14,518 nt of DNA, taken from positions 1 through 14,518 of the forward strand of contig JACNIV010000268.1 of NCBI GenBank assembly GCA_014382915.1, given 5' to 3'. Under the pieces are notes generated by a model. The model saw only the letters and a program-made list of their open reading frames with translations, made no database searches and was not told where the DNA came from. This stretch comes from Candidatus Cloacimonadota bacterium (GTDB lineage Bacteria > Cloacimonadota > Cloacimonadia > Cloacimonadales > TCS61). Position numbers and translations under genes: made by a program. This document shows, piece by piece, positions 1 through 7,696 of this stretch (within the stretch, counting starts at the first letter, position 1; each line of letters begins with the position of its first letter).

Positions 1-2
1 TA

Positions 3-461
3 CCGGAAAAAGGAGCGATTCTGGCTCCTGAAAAAACATTATGTGATGTATGTTCTCGTAATGATTCAAAACCGGAGAAAATTTCTATCAAAGAAATCAA
101 AAGAATTTCCGAAGTGATTGTAGATCCTGAAAAGTGTTTTCTTGCTGAAGGTGTAATCTGTATGGGACCTGTTACACGTTCCGGATGCATTGAAGAAGGA
201 GATGGGAAGTGTATTTCTGCTAATATGCCCTGTCGTGGTTGTTTTGGACCTCCTCCTGAAGTGAAAGATGTAGGCGGAAAAATGGTTTCAGCACTTGCTT
301 CGATAGTAGGTCTGGAAGGTGAAGAAAAAATGGAAGATGAAGCAATTGAAAAATTAATGAACCAAATAATTGATCCAGCCGGATATTTCTATCGCTTTTC
401 TCTACCAGCTTCTTTATTGAGAAGAAAAAGGATAAATAATCCTGCAATGGAGGATAAATAA
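3..461 (+). CDS. mvhG: NiFe hydrogenase small subunit, group 3 Mvh-like (5'-truncated by window edge)
   Basis: This is the C-terminal 152 residues of an electron-transfer small subunit of a cytoplasmic NiFe hydrogenase. The frame is open to the left edge, so the true start lies outside the window. Visible cysteines fit an Fe-S protein of the F420-non-reducing hydrogenase small subunit / NADH-ubiquinone oxidoreductase 20 kDa family: C14 and C17 (CDVC), C45, C53 (ICMGP), C62, C70, and the signature PCRGCFGPPPE at about residues 76-86. In the family this subunit carries [4Fe-4S] clusters that pass electrons from the NiFe site to a partner such as an MvhD/Hdr or diaphorase module. The large subunit starts 2 bases after the stop, which supports co-translation. 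No signal peptide can be judged because the N-terminus is missing. Group 3 is well supported; the exact subgroup (3c versus others) is inferred. Confidence 0.88.
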   Translation, partial: PEKGAILAPEKTLCDVCSRNDSKPEKISIKEIKRISEVIVDPEKCFLAEGVICMGPVTRSGCIEEGDGKCISANMPCRGCFGPPPEVKDVGGKMVSALASIVGLEGEEKMEDEAIEKLMNQIIDPAGYFYRFSLPASLLRRKRINNPAMEDK

Positions 462-462
462 A

Positions 463-1926
463 ATGGCTAAAAAAATATCAATAGATCCAATTACCAGGTT
501 AGAGGGACATGGCAAAATAGAGATTTTCCTCGATGATGATGGTAACGTTAAAAACGCATATTTACAGGTTCCTGAATTGAGGGGATTCGAGCAATTCTGC
601 GTGGGACGACCTGTCGAAGAACTGGCAAGAATAACTCCCCGCATCTGCGGTGTTTGCCCTACAACTCATCATCTGTGCTCAACCAAAACACTCGATGCTG
701 TTTATAATGTCAAACCAACAGAAACTGCTTCAAAATTAAGACGACTTATAAATAATGCTTTTATTGCAGAAGATCATCTGCTTCATTTTTTCTTCCTCGG
801 TGGACCTGATTTTGTGGTGGGACCAGATGCTCCTCCCGGAGAAAGAAATATTCTGGGTGTTATCGGTAAGGTCGGTATTGAAATCGGTAAAAAAGTTATC
901 GATATGAGAAGAAGGCTGCGAAGTATTATCACTTATCTTGGCGGAAGAGTAATTCATCCAGTATGTGGTTTACCTGGTGGTGTTTCCAAAGGATTACCGG
1001 AAGACCAGCGCAAAGCTTTTTTGCAGATTGCAAAAGATTCTGTGGAATTTTCTAAGTTCTGCTTGCAGGTATTTAATGATATTGTCCTGAAAAATGACAC
1101 TTATCTCGATTTAATTGTGGGCGATATTTTCAAACATCAAACTTATTATATGGGTCTGGTTGATGAAAATAACAAAGTTGATCTCTATGACGGGAAGATT
1201 CGAGTGGTTGATCCGAATGGAAAAGAATTTGTTAAATTTGAAGCAAAAGATTACCTGGATCATATTGTTGAACATGTTGAACCCTGGAGTTACATCAAAT
1301 TCCCGTATTTAAAAAATATCGGTTGGAAGGGCTTTGTTGATGGTATCGACAGCGGTGTTTATAGAGTAGCTCCTCTGGCAAGACTCAATGCTGCTGATGG
1401 CATGAAAACTCCTCTGGCTCAAGCTGAATATGAAAAAATGTATGCTACCCTGGGAGGAAAACCTGCCCATAATACATTAGCTTTTCACTGGGCAAGATTG
1501 ATAGAGGTTATGTATGTTTCTGAAGAGTTAGTTCAACTTCTTGAAGATAAATCTATCACAAATCCTGATATCCGAAATCTTCCTACAGAAACTCCAAGTG
1601 AAGGTGTTGGTGTTATTGAAGCTCCCCGGGGAACTTTGTTCCATCATTATAAAACAGATAAAAACGGTATGGTGACAAATGTTAACCTGATTGTGGCTAC
1701 TGTTAATAATTCTGCTGCTATTTCCATGTCCATTGCCAAAGCTGCAAAAGGTCTGATCAGCAAAGGTAAAGTCGATGATGGTCTTTTGAATATGGTGGAA
1801 ATGGCTTTTCGGTCTTATGATCCTTGTCTTGCGTGTGCAACGCATTCTTTGCCAGGCAAAATGCCTCTTATCGTAAATATTCGCGATAACAACAAGGATA
1901 TAGTTCAATCTATTAGAAGAGATTAA
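463..1926 (+). CDS. mvhA: NiFe hydrogenase large (catalytic) subunit, group 3 Mvh-like
   Basis: This 487-residue protein is the catalytic subunit that oxidises or evolves H2 at a Ni-Fe(CN)2CO centre. Both metal-binding motifs are intact: the N-terminal L1 motif RICGVCPTTHH (C62, C65, H69) and the C-terminal L2 motif DPCLACATH (C455, C458, H461). The N-terminus, with DPITRLEGHG at 8-17, is typical of the family. After H461 there is a 26-residue tail beginning with Ser. In this family such a tail is cut off by a dedicated endopeptidase once nickel is inserted, and that protease gene follows directly. There is no twin-arginine signal, so the enzyme should be cytoplasmic. GGAGG at 449-453 sits 9 bases before the ATG. 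The GGPDFVVGPDAPP stretch looks to me like group 3 (3c-type) enzymes, but the subgroup is from memory and not from an alignment. Confidence 0.93.
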   Translation: MAKKISIDPITRLEGHGKIEIFLDDDGNVKNAYLQVPELRGFEQFCVGRPVEELARITPRICGVCPTTHHLCSTKTLDAVYNVKPTETASKLRRLINNAFIAEDHLLHFFFLGGPDFVVGPDAPPGERNILGVIGKVGIEIGKKVIDMRRRLRSIITYLGGRVIHPVCGLPGGVSKGLPEDQRKAFLQIAKDSVEFSKFCLQVFNDIVLKNDTYLDLIVGDIFKHQTYYMGLVDENNKVDLYDGKIRVVDPNGKEFVKFEAKDYLDHIVEHVEPWSYIKFPYLKNIGWKGFVDGIDSGVYRVAPLARLNAADGMKTPLAQAEYEKMYATLGGKPAHNTLAFHWARLIEVMYVSEELVQLLEDKSITNPDIRNLPTETPSEGVGVIEAPRGTLFHHYKTDKNGMVTNVNLIVATVNNSAAISMSIAKAAKGLISKGKVDDGLLNMVEMAFRSYDPCLACATHSLPGKMPLIVNIRDNNKDIVQSIRRD

Positions 1927-1934
1927 CTTGCTTA

Positions 1935-2390
1935 ATGAAAACACTGGTTTTAGGATTGGGAAATACGATTTTAACTGATGATGGAGTGGGAATAAGAATA
2001 GCACAAAAAATAAAAGAAAAATGTAAAAATGTCGATGTTTCTGAAGCCAGCGCTGCTGGCTTCAGAGTTATAGACGAGATAATTGGTTACGATAAACTTA
2101 TTTTAATCGATTCCATAAAAACTGGAAAAGCTGAACCCGGAAAGCTTCATAAATTTACTTTTGAAGAATTTAGAAAAACACGACATCATGCACAACCACA
2201 CGATATCAGCTTATTTGAAGCTTTTGAAATTATTAAACAACACGGTGATAAATTACCTTCTATTATAGAAATTTATGCGGTAGAAGTTACTGATACATCT
2301 ACTCTTTCTGAAACATGCACAACAGATGTTGAAGAAGCTATTCCAATTATATCTCAAAAAATCATTGATGAACAATCGTTATTTAAATAA
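1935..2390 (+). CDS. Hydrogenase maturation endopeptidase (HyaD/HycI/FrhD family)
   Basis: This 151-residue protein is a nickel-checking protease that removes the C-terminal tail of the hydrogenase large subunit, closing the active site. The N-terminal LGLGNTILTDDGVG motif (about 6-19) is the family hallmark. By comparison with E. coli HybD, whose Ni-sensing residues are Glu16, Asp62 and His93, the candidates here are D16, D59 (in LIDS) and H89 (in PHDISL). Length matches the family (about 150-165). It begins 8 bases after the large-subunit stop, so it almost certainly acts on that subunit's 26-residue tail. The Shine-Dalgarno is weak (AGAAGAG near 1914-1920, inside the upstream gene), suggesting translational coupling. 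A near-perfect hairpin lies inside the gene at 2040-2066. Which named member it matches cannot be settled by eye. Confidence 0.9.
   Translation: MKTLVLGLGNTILTDDGVGIRIAQKIKEKCKNVDVSEASAAGFRVIDEIIGYDKLILIDSIKTGKAEPGKLHKFTFEEFRKTRHHAQPHDISLFEAFEIIKQHGDKLPSIIEIYAVEVTDTSTLSETCTTDVEEAIPIISQKIIDEQSLFK
2040..2066 (+). repeat. Perfect 12-bp inverted repeat (hairpin) inside the maturation protease gene
   Basis: Positions 2040-2051 are exactly complementary to 2055-2066, leaving a 3-base GCT loop, with about two thirds G/C in the stem of an AT-rich gene. The RNA would form a very stable stem-loop encoding residues around 36-44 of the protease. No T-tract follows, so it does not look like an intrinsic terminator. 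It could affect mRNA stability or relative expression within the operon, or be chance codon choice. Confidence 0.8.
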
Positions 2391-2423
2391 ATTGAATTCA
2401 TCATATTAATTGATGGAGGTTAG

Positions 2424-3593
2424 ATGAATATTCACGAATATCAGGCAAAACAGATTTTTGCTAAATACGGTGTTCCAATTCCAAAAGGGAAGATGATTGA
2501 AAAACCCGAAGACGCAAAAGATGCTGTCAGAGAAATCGGGGGAAATATCTGGGTAGTTAAAGCTCAGATCCATGCAGGAGGAAGAGGAAAAGGCGGTGGA
2601 GTTAAACTTGCCAGATCGCTCGATGAAGTGGAAAAATATGCTTCTGAAATAATTGGGATGACCCTGATAACTCATCAAACCGGACCTGCTGGAAAATTAG
2701 TTAAAAAAGCTTATATTGAAGGTGGTATTGATATAAAAAAGGAGCTCTATTTAGGAATGGTTCTGGATAGAGCAAAAGAACTGCCTGTAATGATGGCATC
2801 TACCGAAGGTGGAGTGGAAATTGAAAAAGTAGCTGCAGAAACACCTGAAAAAATCATCAAAGTTGAAATTGATCCTCTCACCGGGTTTCAGGGATATCAT
2901 GCTCGTGAGTTAGCATTTGGCTTAAATCTAACGAAAGAGCAGATAAAGGAATTCGGAAAATTTGCTAAAGCACTTTATAAAGTTTATACTTTGAATGATG
3001 CGAGTCTTGTAGAGATTAACCCTTTGGTTTTGACTGCTGATGATAAATTTATTGCTCTCGATGCCAAGATGGGATTTGATGATAACGCTCTTTTCCGGCA
3101 TCCGGATATTTCGGAAATGCGGGATTTCGATGAGGAAGACCCGGCAGAAATCGAAGCTAACAATTACGGATTAAGTTATGTAAAACTCGATGGCAATGTT
3201 GGCTGTATGGTAAATGGAGCAGGATTGGCAATGTCTACAATGGATATAATAAAACTGGAAGGTGGTGAACCTGCAAATTTCCTGGATGTTGGCGGTAAAG
3301 CCAGTGCAAGCACGGTTGCCAAAGGTTTTGAAATAATCCTTAAAGACCCGAATGTGAAAGCGATTCTGGTGAATATTTTTGGTGGTATTGTTCGTTGTGA
3401 CCGCATTGCAAACGGCATTCTGGAAGCTACGGAAACAATCAAAGTTGAAGTTCCGATTGTGGTCAGGCTGGACGGAACAAATGCCAAAGAAGCAATTGAG
3501 ATAATTGGAAATTCCAGTTTAACTAATATCATTTCTGCAACCGACCTTGGCGATGCTGCCAGAAAAGTTGTAAAAGCTGTAAAAGGAGTGTGA
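2424..3593 (+). CDS. sucC: Succinyl-CoA synthetase (ADP-forming), beta subunit
   Basis: This 389-residue subunit (E. coli SucC is 388) carries the ATP-grasp nucleotide site of the reaction succinate + CoA + NTP to succinyl-CoA + NDP + Pi, working as a complex with SucD. The N-terminus MNIHEYQAKQIFAKYG is the standard family start. The ATP-grasp glycine-rich loop is at about 52-59 (GGRGKGGG), metal ligands are in EINPL (E197, N199) and D213 (LDAKMGF), and the C-terminal CoA-ligase part contains DGNVGCMVNGAGLAM (256-270) and NIFGGIVRCD (317-326). GGAGG at 2415-2419 precedes the ATG. sucD follows 3 bases after the stop. In this operon it can run toward succinate with ATP gain or toward succinyl-CoA for propionate formation. 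ATP versus GTP preference cannot be read by eye. Confidence 0.97.
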   Translation: MNIHEYQAKQIFAKYGVPIPKGKMIEKPEDAKDAVREIGGNIWVVKAQIHAGGRGKGGGVKLARSLDEVEKYASEIIGMTLITHQTGPAGKLVKKAYIEGGIDIKKELYLGMVLDRAKELPVMMASTEGGVEIEKVAAETPEKIIKVEIDPLTGFQGYHARELAFGLNLTKEQIKEFGKFAKALYKVYTLNDASLVEINPLVLTADDKFIALDAKMGFDDNALFRHPDISEMRDFDEEDPAEIEANNYGLSYVKLDGNVGCMVNGAGLAMSTMDIIKLEGGEPANFLDVGGKASASTVAKGFEIILKDPNVKAILVNIFGGIVRCDRIANGILEATETIKVEVPIVVRLDGTNAKEAIEIIGNSSLTNIISATDLGDAARKVVKAVKGV

Positions 3594-3596
3594 CCG

Positions 3597-4469
3597 ATGA
3601 GTATCTTAGTTAATAAATCTTCCAGAGTGATTGTTCAGGGTTTTACTGGAAAGGAAGGGACATTTCATGCAGAACAGTGTATTGCTTATGGCACAAATGT
3701 AGTAGGTGGTGTTACTCCTGGCAAAGGTGGTCAAACTCATCTTGGAAGACCTGTTTTCCATACAGTTAAAGAAGCCGTAAAAGCTACTAAAGCAGACACA
3801 TCGTTAATTCTGGTTCCACCTGCTTTTGCTGCAGATGCTATAATGGAAGCTGCTGCTTCAGGCATCAAAGTGATCGTTTGCATAACCGAAGGCATCCCAA
3901 CTCGTGATGTTATTATTGCCAAAAAATTTACTGATAACCATAATGTTACATTGATAGGACCAAACTGCCCGGGAATTATTACGGCAGATGAAGCTAAGGT
4001 TGGAATTATGCCGGGTTTTGTGTTTAAAAAAGGCACGATAGGTTTGATTTCCAAATCTGGAACACTTACCTACGAAATGGCAAACCAGGTGGTTCTGGCG
4101 GGTCTGGGAATTACAACTGCGATAGGTATCGGTGGAGACCCGATAATAGGAACTACTATCATTGATCTTTTAAAGCTTTTTGAAAAAGACCAAGAAACAA
4201 AAGCTATAGTTATTATCGGTGAGATCGGTGGCGATATGGAAATTCAAGCAGCGGAATATATTAAAGGAAATATCACGAAACCTGTAGTGGCTTTCATAGC
4301 GGGAAGTACTGCTCCCAAAGGAAAACGAATGGGACATGCTGGAGCCATCATTGCCGGAAGTAAAGGTACAGCACAGGAAAAAAAGGATGCATTGGCAAAA
4401 GCTGGAGTTACCGTGGTTGATTCTCCTGCTGATATCGGCGTGAAAGTTCGAGATGTTCTCAATAAATAA
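3597..4469 (+). CDS. sucD: Succinyl-CoA synthetase, alpha subunit
   Basis: This 290-residue partner of SucC holds the CoA-binding Rossmann domain and the histidine phosphorylated during catalysis. The N-terminal part shows [17 protein letters not shown] (11-27) and [11 protein letters not shown] (35-45), both CoA-binding family motifs. The catalytic domain has GPNCPGII (121-128) and the phosphohistidine motif [11 protein letters not shown], with H247 corresponding to E. coli His246. Length equals the family norm (about 289). AAGGAG at 3583-3588 lies inside the last codons of sucC, so the two subunits are translationally linked, giving the expected 1:1 stoichiometry. No unusual features seen. 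Confidence 0.97.
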   Translation: MSILVNKSSRVIVQGFTGKEGTFHAEQCIAYGTNVVGGVTPGKGGQTHLGRPVFHTVKEAVKATKADTSLILVPPAFAADAIMEAAASGIKVIVCITEGIPTRDVIIAKKFTDNHNVTLIGPNCPGIITADEAKVGIMPGFVFKKGTIGLISKSGTLTYEMANQVVLAGLGITTAIGIGGDPIIGTTIIDLLKLFEKDQETKAIVIIGEIGGDMEIQAAEYIKGNITKPVVAFIAGSTAPKGKRMGHAGAIIAGSKGTAQEKKDALAKAGVTVVDSPADIGVKVRDVLNK

Positions 4470-4492
4470 TATTTAAACAAAAGGAGGTTATT

Positions 4493-5308
4493 ATGAACGA
4501 TATAAATAAAATCGTCACAATTGCAGAAGAATATAAAATGCAGGGAGAATTGCTGAAAGCTTCCATAGAGTATAAGAAAGTATTAGATAAAGATCCGGAT
4601 AATATAAATTCAAGGATAAGCCTTGCTGATATTTATTATATTCTTGGTGATATAAAAAAATCAATTGAAATGTATGAGAAAGTCATTATAATAAAACCGA
4701 ATTATGTATCCGTTTTATACCGTCTTGGAATTTGTTATTTCCGAGCAACGAAATTCTATAAAGCTATTGAAGTTCTGGGTCGTGTGATAGACCTTCATAC
4801 GGATCTTCATATGGCTTATTATTGGATCGCTCTTTCATATTACCATGTCGGACGCATTAAAAAAAGTATCGAATTTTTTCAGAAATTACAGGAAAAGAAT
4901 AAGAATAGTACTTTGGGATTTTATCATTTGGCAATTTCCTATAAAGCTATGGGAAAATATGAAAAAGCAATTGAATGTCTTAAAGAAATTTTACGTGAAG
5001 ACCCGAACATTGTCTCAGTGAATTACCATCTCGGTGAATCATATTTGGGTCTTGCAGAGATAAAAGAAGCTCTTATGTGTTTCAAGAAGGTTCTTGATAT
5101 TGATCCTGAACATCGCGGAGCAATGGATAAGATGTATACTTTGATAAATGATCAGGAATTAATGTATACTTTTGGTGTTGAAAGCGCTATGAATGAGGAT
5201 GATATCGATTCGCTGGTCTCAAATTATCATATTGGAGAAGCATATAAAGGTTTTGCCTCTATCGAAAAAGCATTCAAATATTTTAAACAAAAAAATGAAA
5301 AAAAATAA
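4493..5308 (+). CDS. Cytoplasmic TPR-repeat protein of unknown role
   Basis: This 271-residue protein is built almost wholly of 34-residue tetratricopeptide repeats, at about 4-37, 38-71, 72-105, 106-139, 140-173 and 174-207, with conserved G/A and Y positions in each helix pair. After a linker (208-243) comes a partial seventh repeat (244-268) whose NYHIGEAYKGF resembles NYHLGESYLGL at 177-187, suggesting internal duplication. There is no signal peptide, membrane segment or catalytic domain, so it is probably a cytoplasmic protein-protein scaffold. It has a strong Shine-Dalgarno (AAGGAGG, 4481-4487) and lies between sucD and the fumarase genes with short gaps, so it is co-transcribed with them. 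A structural role for the neighbouring enzymes is only a guess from position. Confidence 0.85.
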   Translation: MNDINKIVTIAEEYKMQGELLKASIEYKKVLDKDPDNINSRISLADIYYILGDIKKSIEMYEKVIIIKPNYVSVLYRLGICYFRATKFYKAIEVLGRVIDLHTDLHMAYYWIALSYYHVGRIKKSIEFFQKLQEKNKNSTLGFYHLAISYKAMGKYEKAIECLKEILREDPNIVSVNYHLGESYLGLAEIKEALMCFKKVLDIDPEHRGAMDKMYTLINDQELMYTFGVESAMNEDDIDSLVSNYHIGEAYKGFASIEKAFKYFKQKNEKK

Positions 5309-5329
5309 GAAATGATCGAGAGAGAATTT

Positions 5330-6175
5330 ATGAGAGAAATAAATGTTAATAAGATCGTTCCGGTTGTGAAGGAACTTTGTATCGATGCAAGTATTTACAT
5401 TGGAGATGATGTAGTAGAAAAACTCAAAGAATTTCAGGAAAAGGAAGAATCTCAGATTGCAAAAGAGATCATATCAATAATATTTGAGAATCATAAACTT
5501 GCTGTTGAAAAAAAGATGCCTTTATGCCAGGATACTGGTGTTGCTGTTTTTTTTATAGAGCTCGGACAGGATGTACACCTGGTGGGTGGCGATTTTTACG
5601 ATGCTATCAATGAGGGAGTTCGTCAGGGATACAAAGAAGGTTACCTGCGAAAATCCATGGTTGATGATCCGATAATCGACAGGAAAAATACAAAAGATAA
5701 TACTCCGGCAATTATTTATTTAGATATTGTTCCGGGAGATAAGCTAAAAATAACTTTGGCAGCCAAAGGTGGTGGTTCGGAAAATATGAGTGAAGTTAAA
5801 ATGATGAAAGCCGCTGACGGAATCGAAGGTGTAATAGATTTTATTGTAGATAGAGTAAAAAGATCAGGCGGAAATCCATGTCCTCCAATTATTGTCGGAG
5901 TTGGACTGGGTGGAAATTTTGAGCAAAGTGCATTATTAGCTAAAAAATCGCTACTGCGTTCTTTGAACGAAAAAAATCCCGATCTTAAGTGGGCAAAAGT
6001 AGAAGAAGAGATTTTAGAAAAAGTTAATAATCTTGGAATTGGTCCACAGGGACTTGGTGGCAGAACAACTGCTCTTGCAGTTCAAATATTAGCTAAACCC
6101 TGCCATATAGCTTCAATGCCGGTTGCGGTAAACATTCAATGTCATGTCCACAGGCATAAAAGTGCAGTGATATAA
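5330..6175 (+). CDS. fumA: Class I (Fe-S) fumarate hydratase, alpha subunit
   Basis: This 281-residue subunit carries the [4Fe-4S] cluster and most of the site that hydrates fumarate to L-malate. The three cluster cysteines are C66 (PLCQDTG), C184 (GGNPCPP) and C258 (KPCHIAS). Other family motifs are AKGGGSENMSE and GIGPQGLGGRTTALAV. I chose ATG at 5330 rather than the in-frame ATG at 5312: the family begins MREI-, and a purine-rich GAGAGAGAA (5318-5326) precedes 5330, while 5312 has no Shine-Dalgarno and lies 3 bases after the TPR gene stop. The beta subunit follows 11 bases later. Tartrate dehydratase shares this fold, but the context (sucCD, mdh) favours fumarase. The cluster is typically oxygen-sensitive, which fits an anaerobe. 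Confidence 0.93.
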   Translation: MREINVNKIVPVVKELCIDASIYIGDDVVEKLKEFQEKEESQIAKEIISIIFENHKLAVEKKMPLCQDTGVAVFFIELGQDVHLVGGDFYDAINEGVRQGYKEGYLRKSMVDDPIIDRKNTKDNTPAIIYLDIVPGDKLKITLAAKGGGSENMSEVKMMKAADGIEGVIDFIVDRVKRSGGNPCPPIIVGVGLGGNFEQSALLAKKSLLRSLNEKNPDLKWAKVEEEILEKVNNLGIGPQGLGGRTTALAVQILAKPCHIASMPVAVNIQCHVHRHKSAVI

Positions 6176-6186
6176 AAGGAGAGAGC

Positions 6187-6741
6187 ATGGCTAAAGAAAT
6201 ACATTTATATACTCCACTAAAAGATGAGGATCTGGAAAAACTTAATATTGGTGACAAGGTTCTTATAACAGGAACCGTCTATACTGCCCGTGATGCAGCT
6301 CATAAAAGACTTGTTGACTTAATAGAAGCAGACAAGAAACTTCCTTTTGATGTTAAGGGACAGATAATATATTTTGTTGGTCCTGCTCCAGCCAGACCCG
6401 GTATGCCGATTGGCTCAGCAGGTCCCACAACCAGCTACAGGATGGATCCGTATTCTCCGATTCTGCTGGATGCAGGTTTAAAGGGAATGATCGGCAAAGG
6501 TCCAAGAAGTAAAGAAGTTATAGATTCAATGGTAAAAAATAAAGGTGTTTATTTCGCGGCAATCGGTGGTGCTGCAGTTGTTATGGCGCAAGCTGTTAAA
6601 GCAGCAAAGATTATAGCCTATGAAGACTTGGGAACTGAAGCAATAAGAGAACTCAAAGTCGAGAATTTACCTTGCATTGTGGCAAATGATATTTACGGTA
6701 GAGATCTGTATGAAGAAGGTGTAAGGAAAAACAGGAAGTAA
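6187..6741 (+). CDS. fumB: Class I fumarate hydratase, beta subunit
   Basis: This 184-residue subunit completes the two-part fumarase with the upstream alpha chain; in E. coli FumA/FumB both parts are fused in one polypeptide. Family motifs are TARDAAHKR (33-41), GPTTSYRMDPYSP (79-91), GKGPRS (103-108) and AAIGGAA (124-130), with the loop YEDLGTEAIREL near 145-156. These contribute substrate-binding residues facing the alpha-subunit cluster. AAGGAG (6176-6181) precedes the ATG. Length is normal for split beta subunits (about 180-190). Separate alpha and beta genes beside succinyl-CoA synthetase and malate dehydrogenase recall the mmc propionate-oxidation cluster of Pelotomaculum. Tartrate dehydratase beta is the alternative family name but is less likely here. 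Confidence 0.93.
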   Translation: MAKEIHLYTPLKDEDLEKLNIGDKVLITGTVYTARDAAHKRLVDLIEADKKLPFDVKGQIIYFVGPAPARPGMPIGSAGPTTSYRMDPYSPILLDAGLKGMIGKGPRSKEVIDSMVKNKGVYFAAIGGAAVVMAQAVKAAKIIAYEDLGTEAIRELKVENLPCIVANDIYGRDLYEEGVRKNRK

Positions 6742-6763
6742 AAGAAATTAATAAGGAGGAATA

Positions 6764-7687
6764 ATGGAAAAAGTATCAATAATCGGTAGTGGTAATGTTG
6801 GTGTAGCGGCAGCATTTTACATTGCTGAGAGAGGATTTGCAAATATTATGCTTATCGATATCATGGATGGTAAAGCTCAAGGCAGTGCTCTTGACCTGGC
6901 TGAAGCTTCACCTTTACGAGGTTATGATATTAAAATTGAAGGTTCTTCTAATATTGAAGATGTTAAAGATTCAAAGATTGTAGTTATCACTGCCGGAAAA
7001 GTAAGAAAACCAAATACTCTTCGTCTTGAATTACTGGAAGAAAATGTGAAAATTGTTGATCCCATAATCGAAGATGTTAAAAAGTACGCACCCGACTCGA
7101 TAATTATTGTTCTAAGTGAACCTGTGACTGCATTAACTTATTATGCCTGGAAAAAGAGTGGTTTTGACAGAAAGAAAGTTTTGGGAGTTTCAGGAAAACT
7201 CGATGTTACCAGAGTCTGCGAATTTGTTGCTCAAGCACTCAAAGTAACTCCTGTAGAAGTAAGCGCACTCGTTTTGGGAGGACACCATAAATTTATGGTA
7301 ATACCACCCGAATTTATCAGAGTATGCGGTATACCCATTACTGAATTGTTACCCAAAGAAGAAGTAGATAAAATAATTGATCAAACAAGGGAAGCAGGGA
7401 CTGCAATTTTATCATTATTGAAAAGGCAAACATCTATGTATTCTCCAGGAGCTGCCATTGCTGAAACAGTTGGAGCTATTATCAACGACACAAATGCCAT
7501 CTTATGTGTTCCTGTCTGTCTGGACGGTGAATATGGGTTCAAAGATACATGCCTGGGTGTACCGGTTCAACTTGGGTCAAATGGTATTGAAAAGATTATC
7601 GAATTAGAATTATCTCTTGATATTAAGGATAAACTTAAAACTTCAGCGCAAGTGATCGATAAAACAATTGAATCATTAGGTATATAG
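6764..7687 (+). CDS. Malate dehydrogenase-like protein with altered active site (MDH paralogue 1)
   Basis: This 307-residue protein belongs to the LDH/MDH family and is clearly paralogous to the next gene. It keeps the NAD site (GSGNVG, 8-13; D32 after the second strand) and the Arg81, Arg87, Asp147, Arg150 and His174 equivalents of the catalytic and dicarboxylate-binding residues. However, the usually invariant Asn of V-T-N-P-L-D is Glu119 (LSEPVT), GGHGD is GGHHK, PGMSR is PNTLR, and KTGSA is KRQTS. These changes ring the substrate pocket. It may act on a different 2-oxo/2-hydroxy diacid, be the non-catalytic half of a hetero-oligomer with the following MDH, or have lost activity. The frame is intact and the Shine-Dalgarno strong (AGGAGG, 6754-6759), so it is not a pseudogene. 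Standard annotation would call it malate dehydrogenase. Confidence 0.88.
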   Translation: MEKVSIIGSGNVGVAAAFYIAERGFANIMLIDIMDGKAQGSALDLAEASPLRGYDIKIEGSSNIEDVKDSKIVVITAGKVRKPNTLRLELLEENVKIVDPIIEDVKKYAPDSIIIVLSEPVTALTYYAWKKSGFDRKKVLGVSGKLDVTRVCEFVAQALKVTPVEVSALVLGGHHKFMVIPPEFIRVCGIPITELLPKEEVDKIIDQTREAGTAILSLLKRQTSMYSPGAAIAETVGAIINDTNAILCVPVCLDGEYGFKDTCLGVPVQLGSNGIEKIIELELSLDIKDKLKTSAQVIDKTIESLGI

Positions 7688-7696
7688 GAGGTCGAC

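Noticed and set aside
1528..2004. A 158-codon open frame on the minus strand over the end of the hydrogenase large subunit
   Set aside because: It lies antisense to a gene with clear catalytic motifs, its translation resembles no family I know, and it has no convincing ribosome site.
2040..2066. Reading the hairpin as a transcription terminator within the operon
   Set aside because: No T-tract follows the stem, and it lies inside an intact conserved coding sequence.
5312..5329. An earlier start for fumarase alpha at ATG 5312
   Set aside because: It has no Shine-Dalgarno and adds six residues not typical of the family; ATG 5330 gives the MREI start with a purine-rich site upstream.
6764..7687. 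Calling the first MDH paralogue a pseudogene
   Set aside because: The frame is full length, the ribosome site is strong, and the NAD site plus catalytic His/Asp and arginines are retained, so altered function is more likely than decay.
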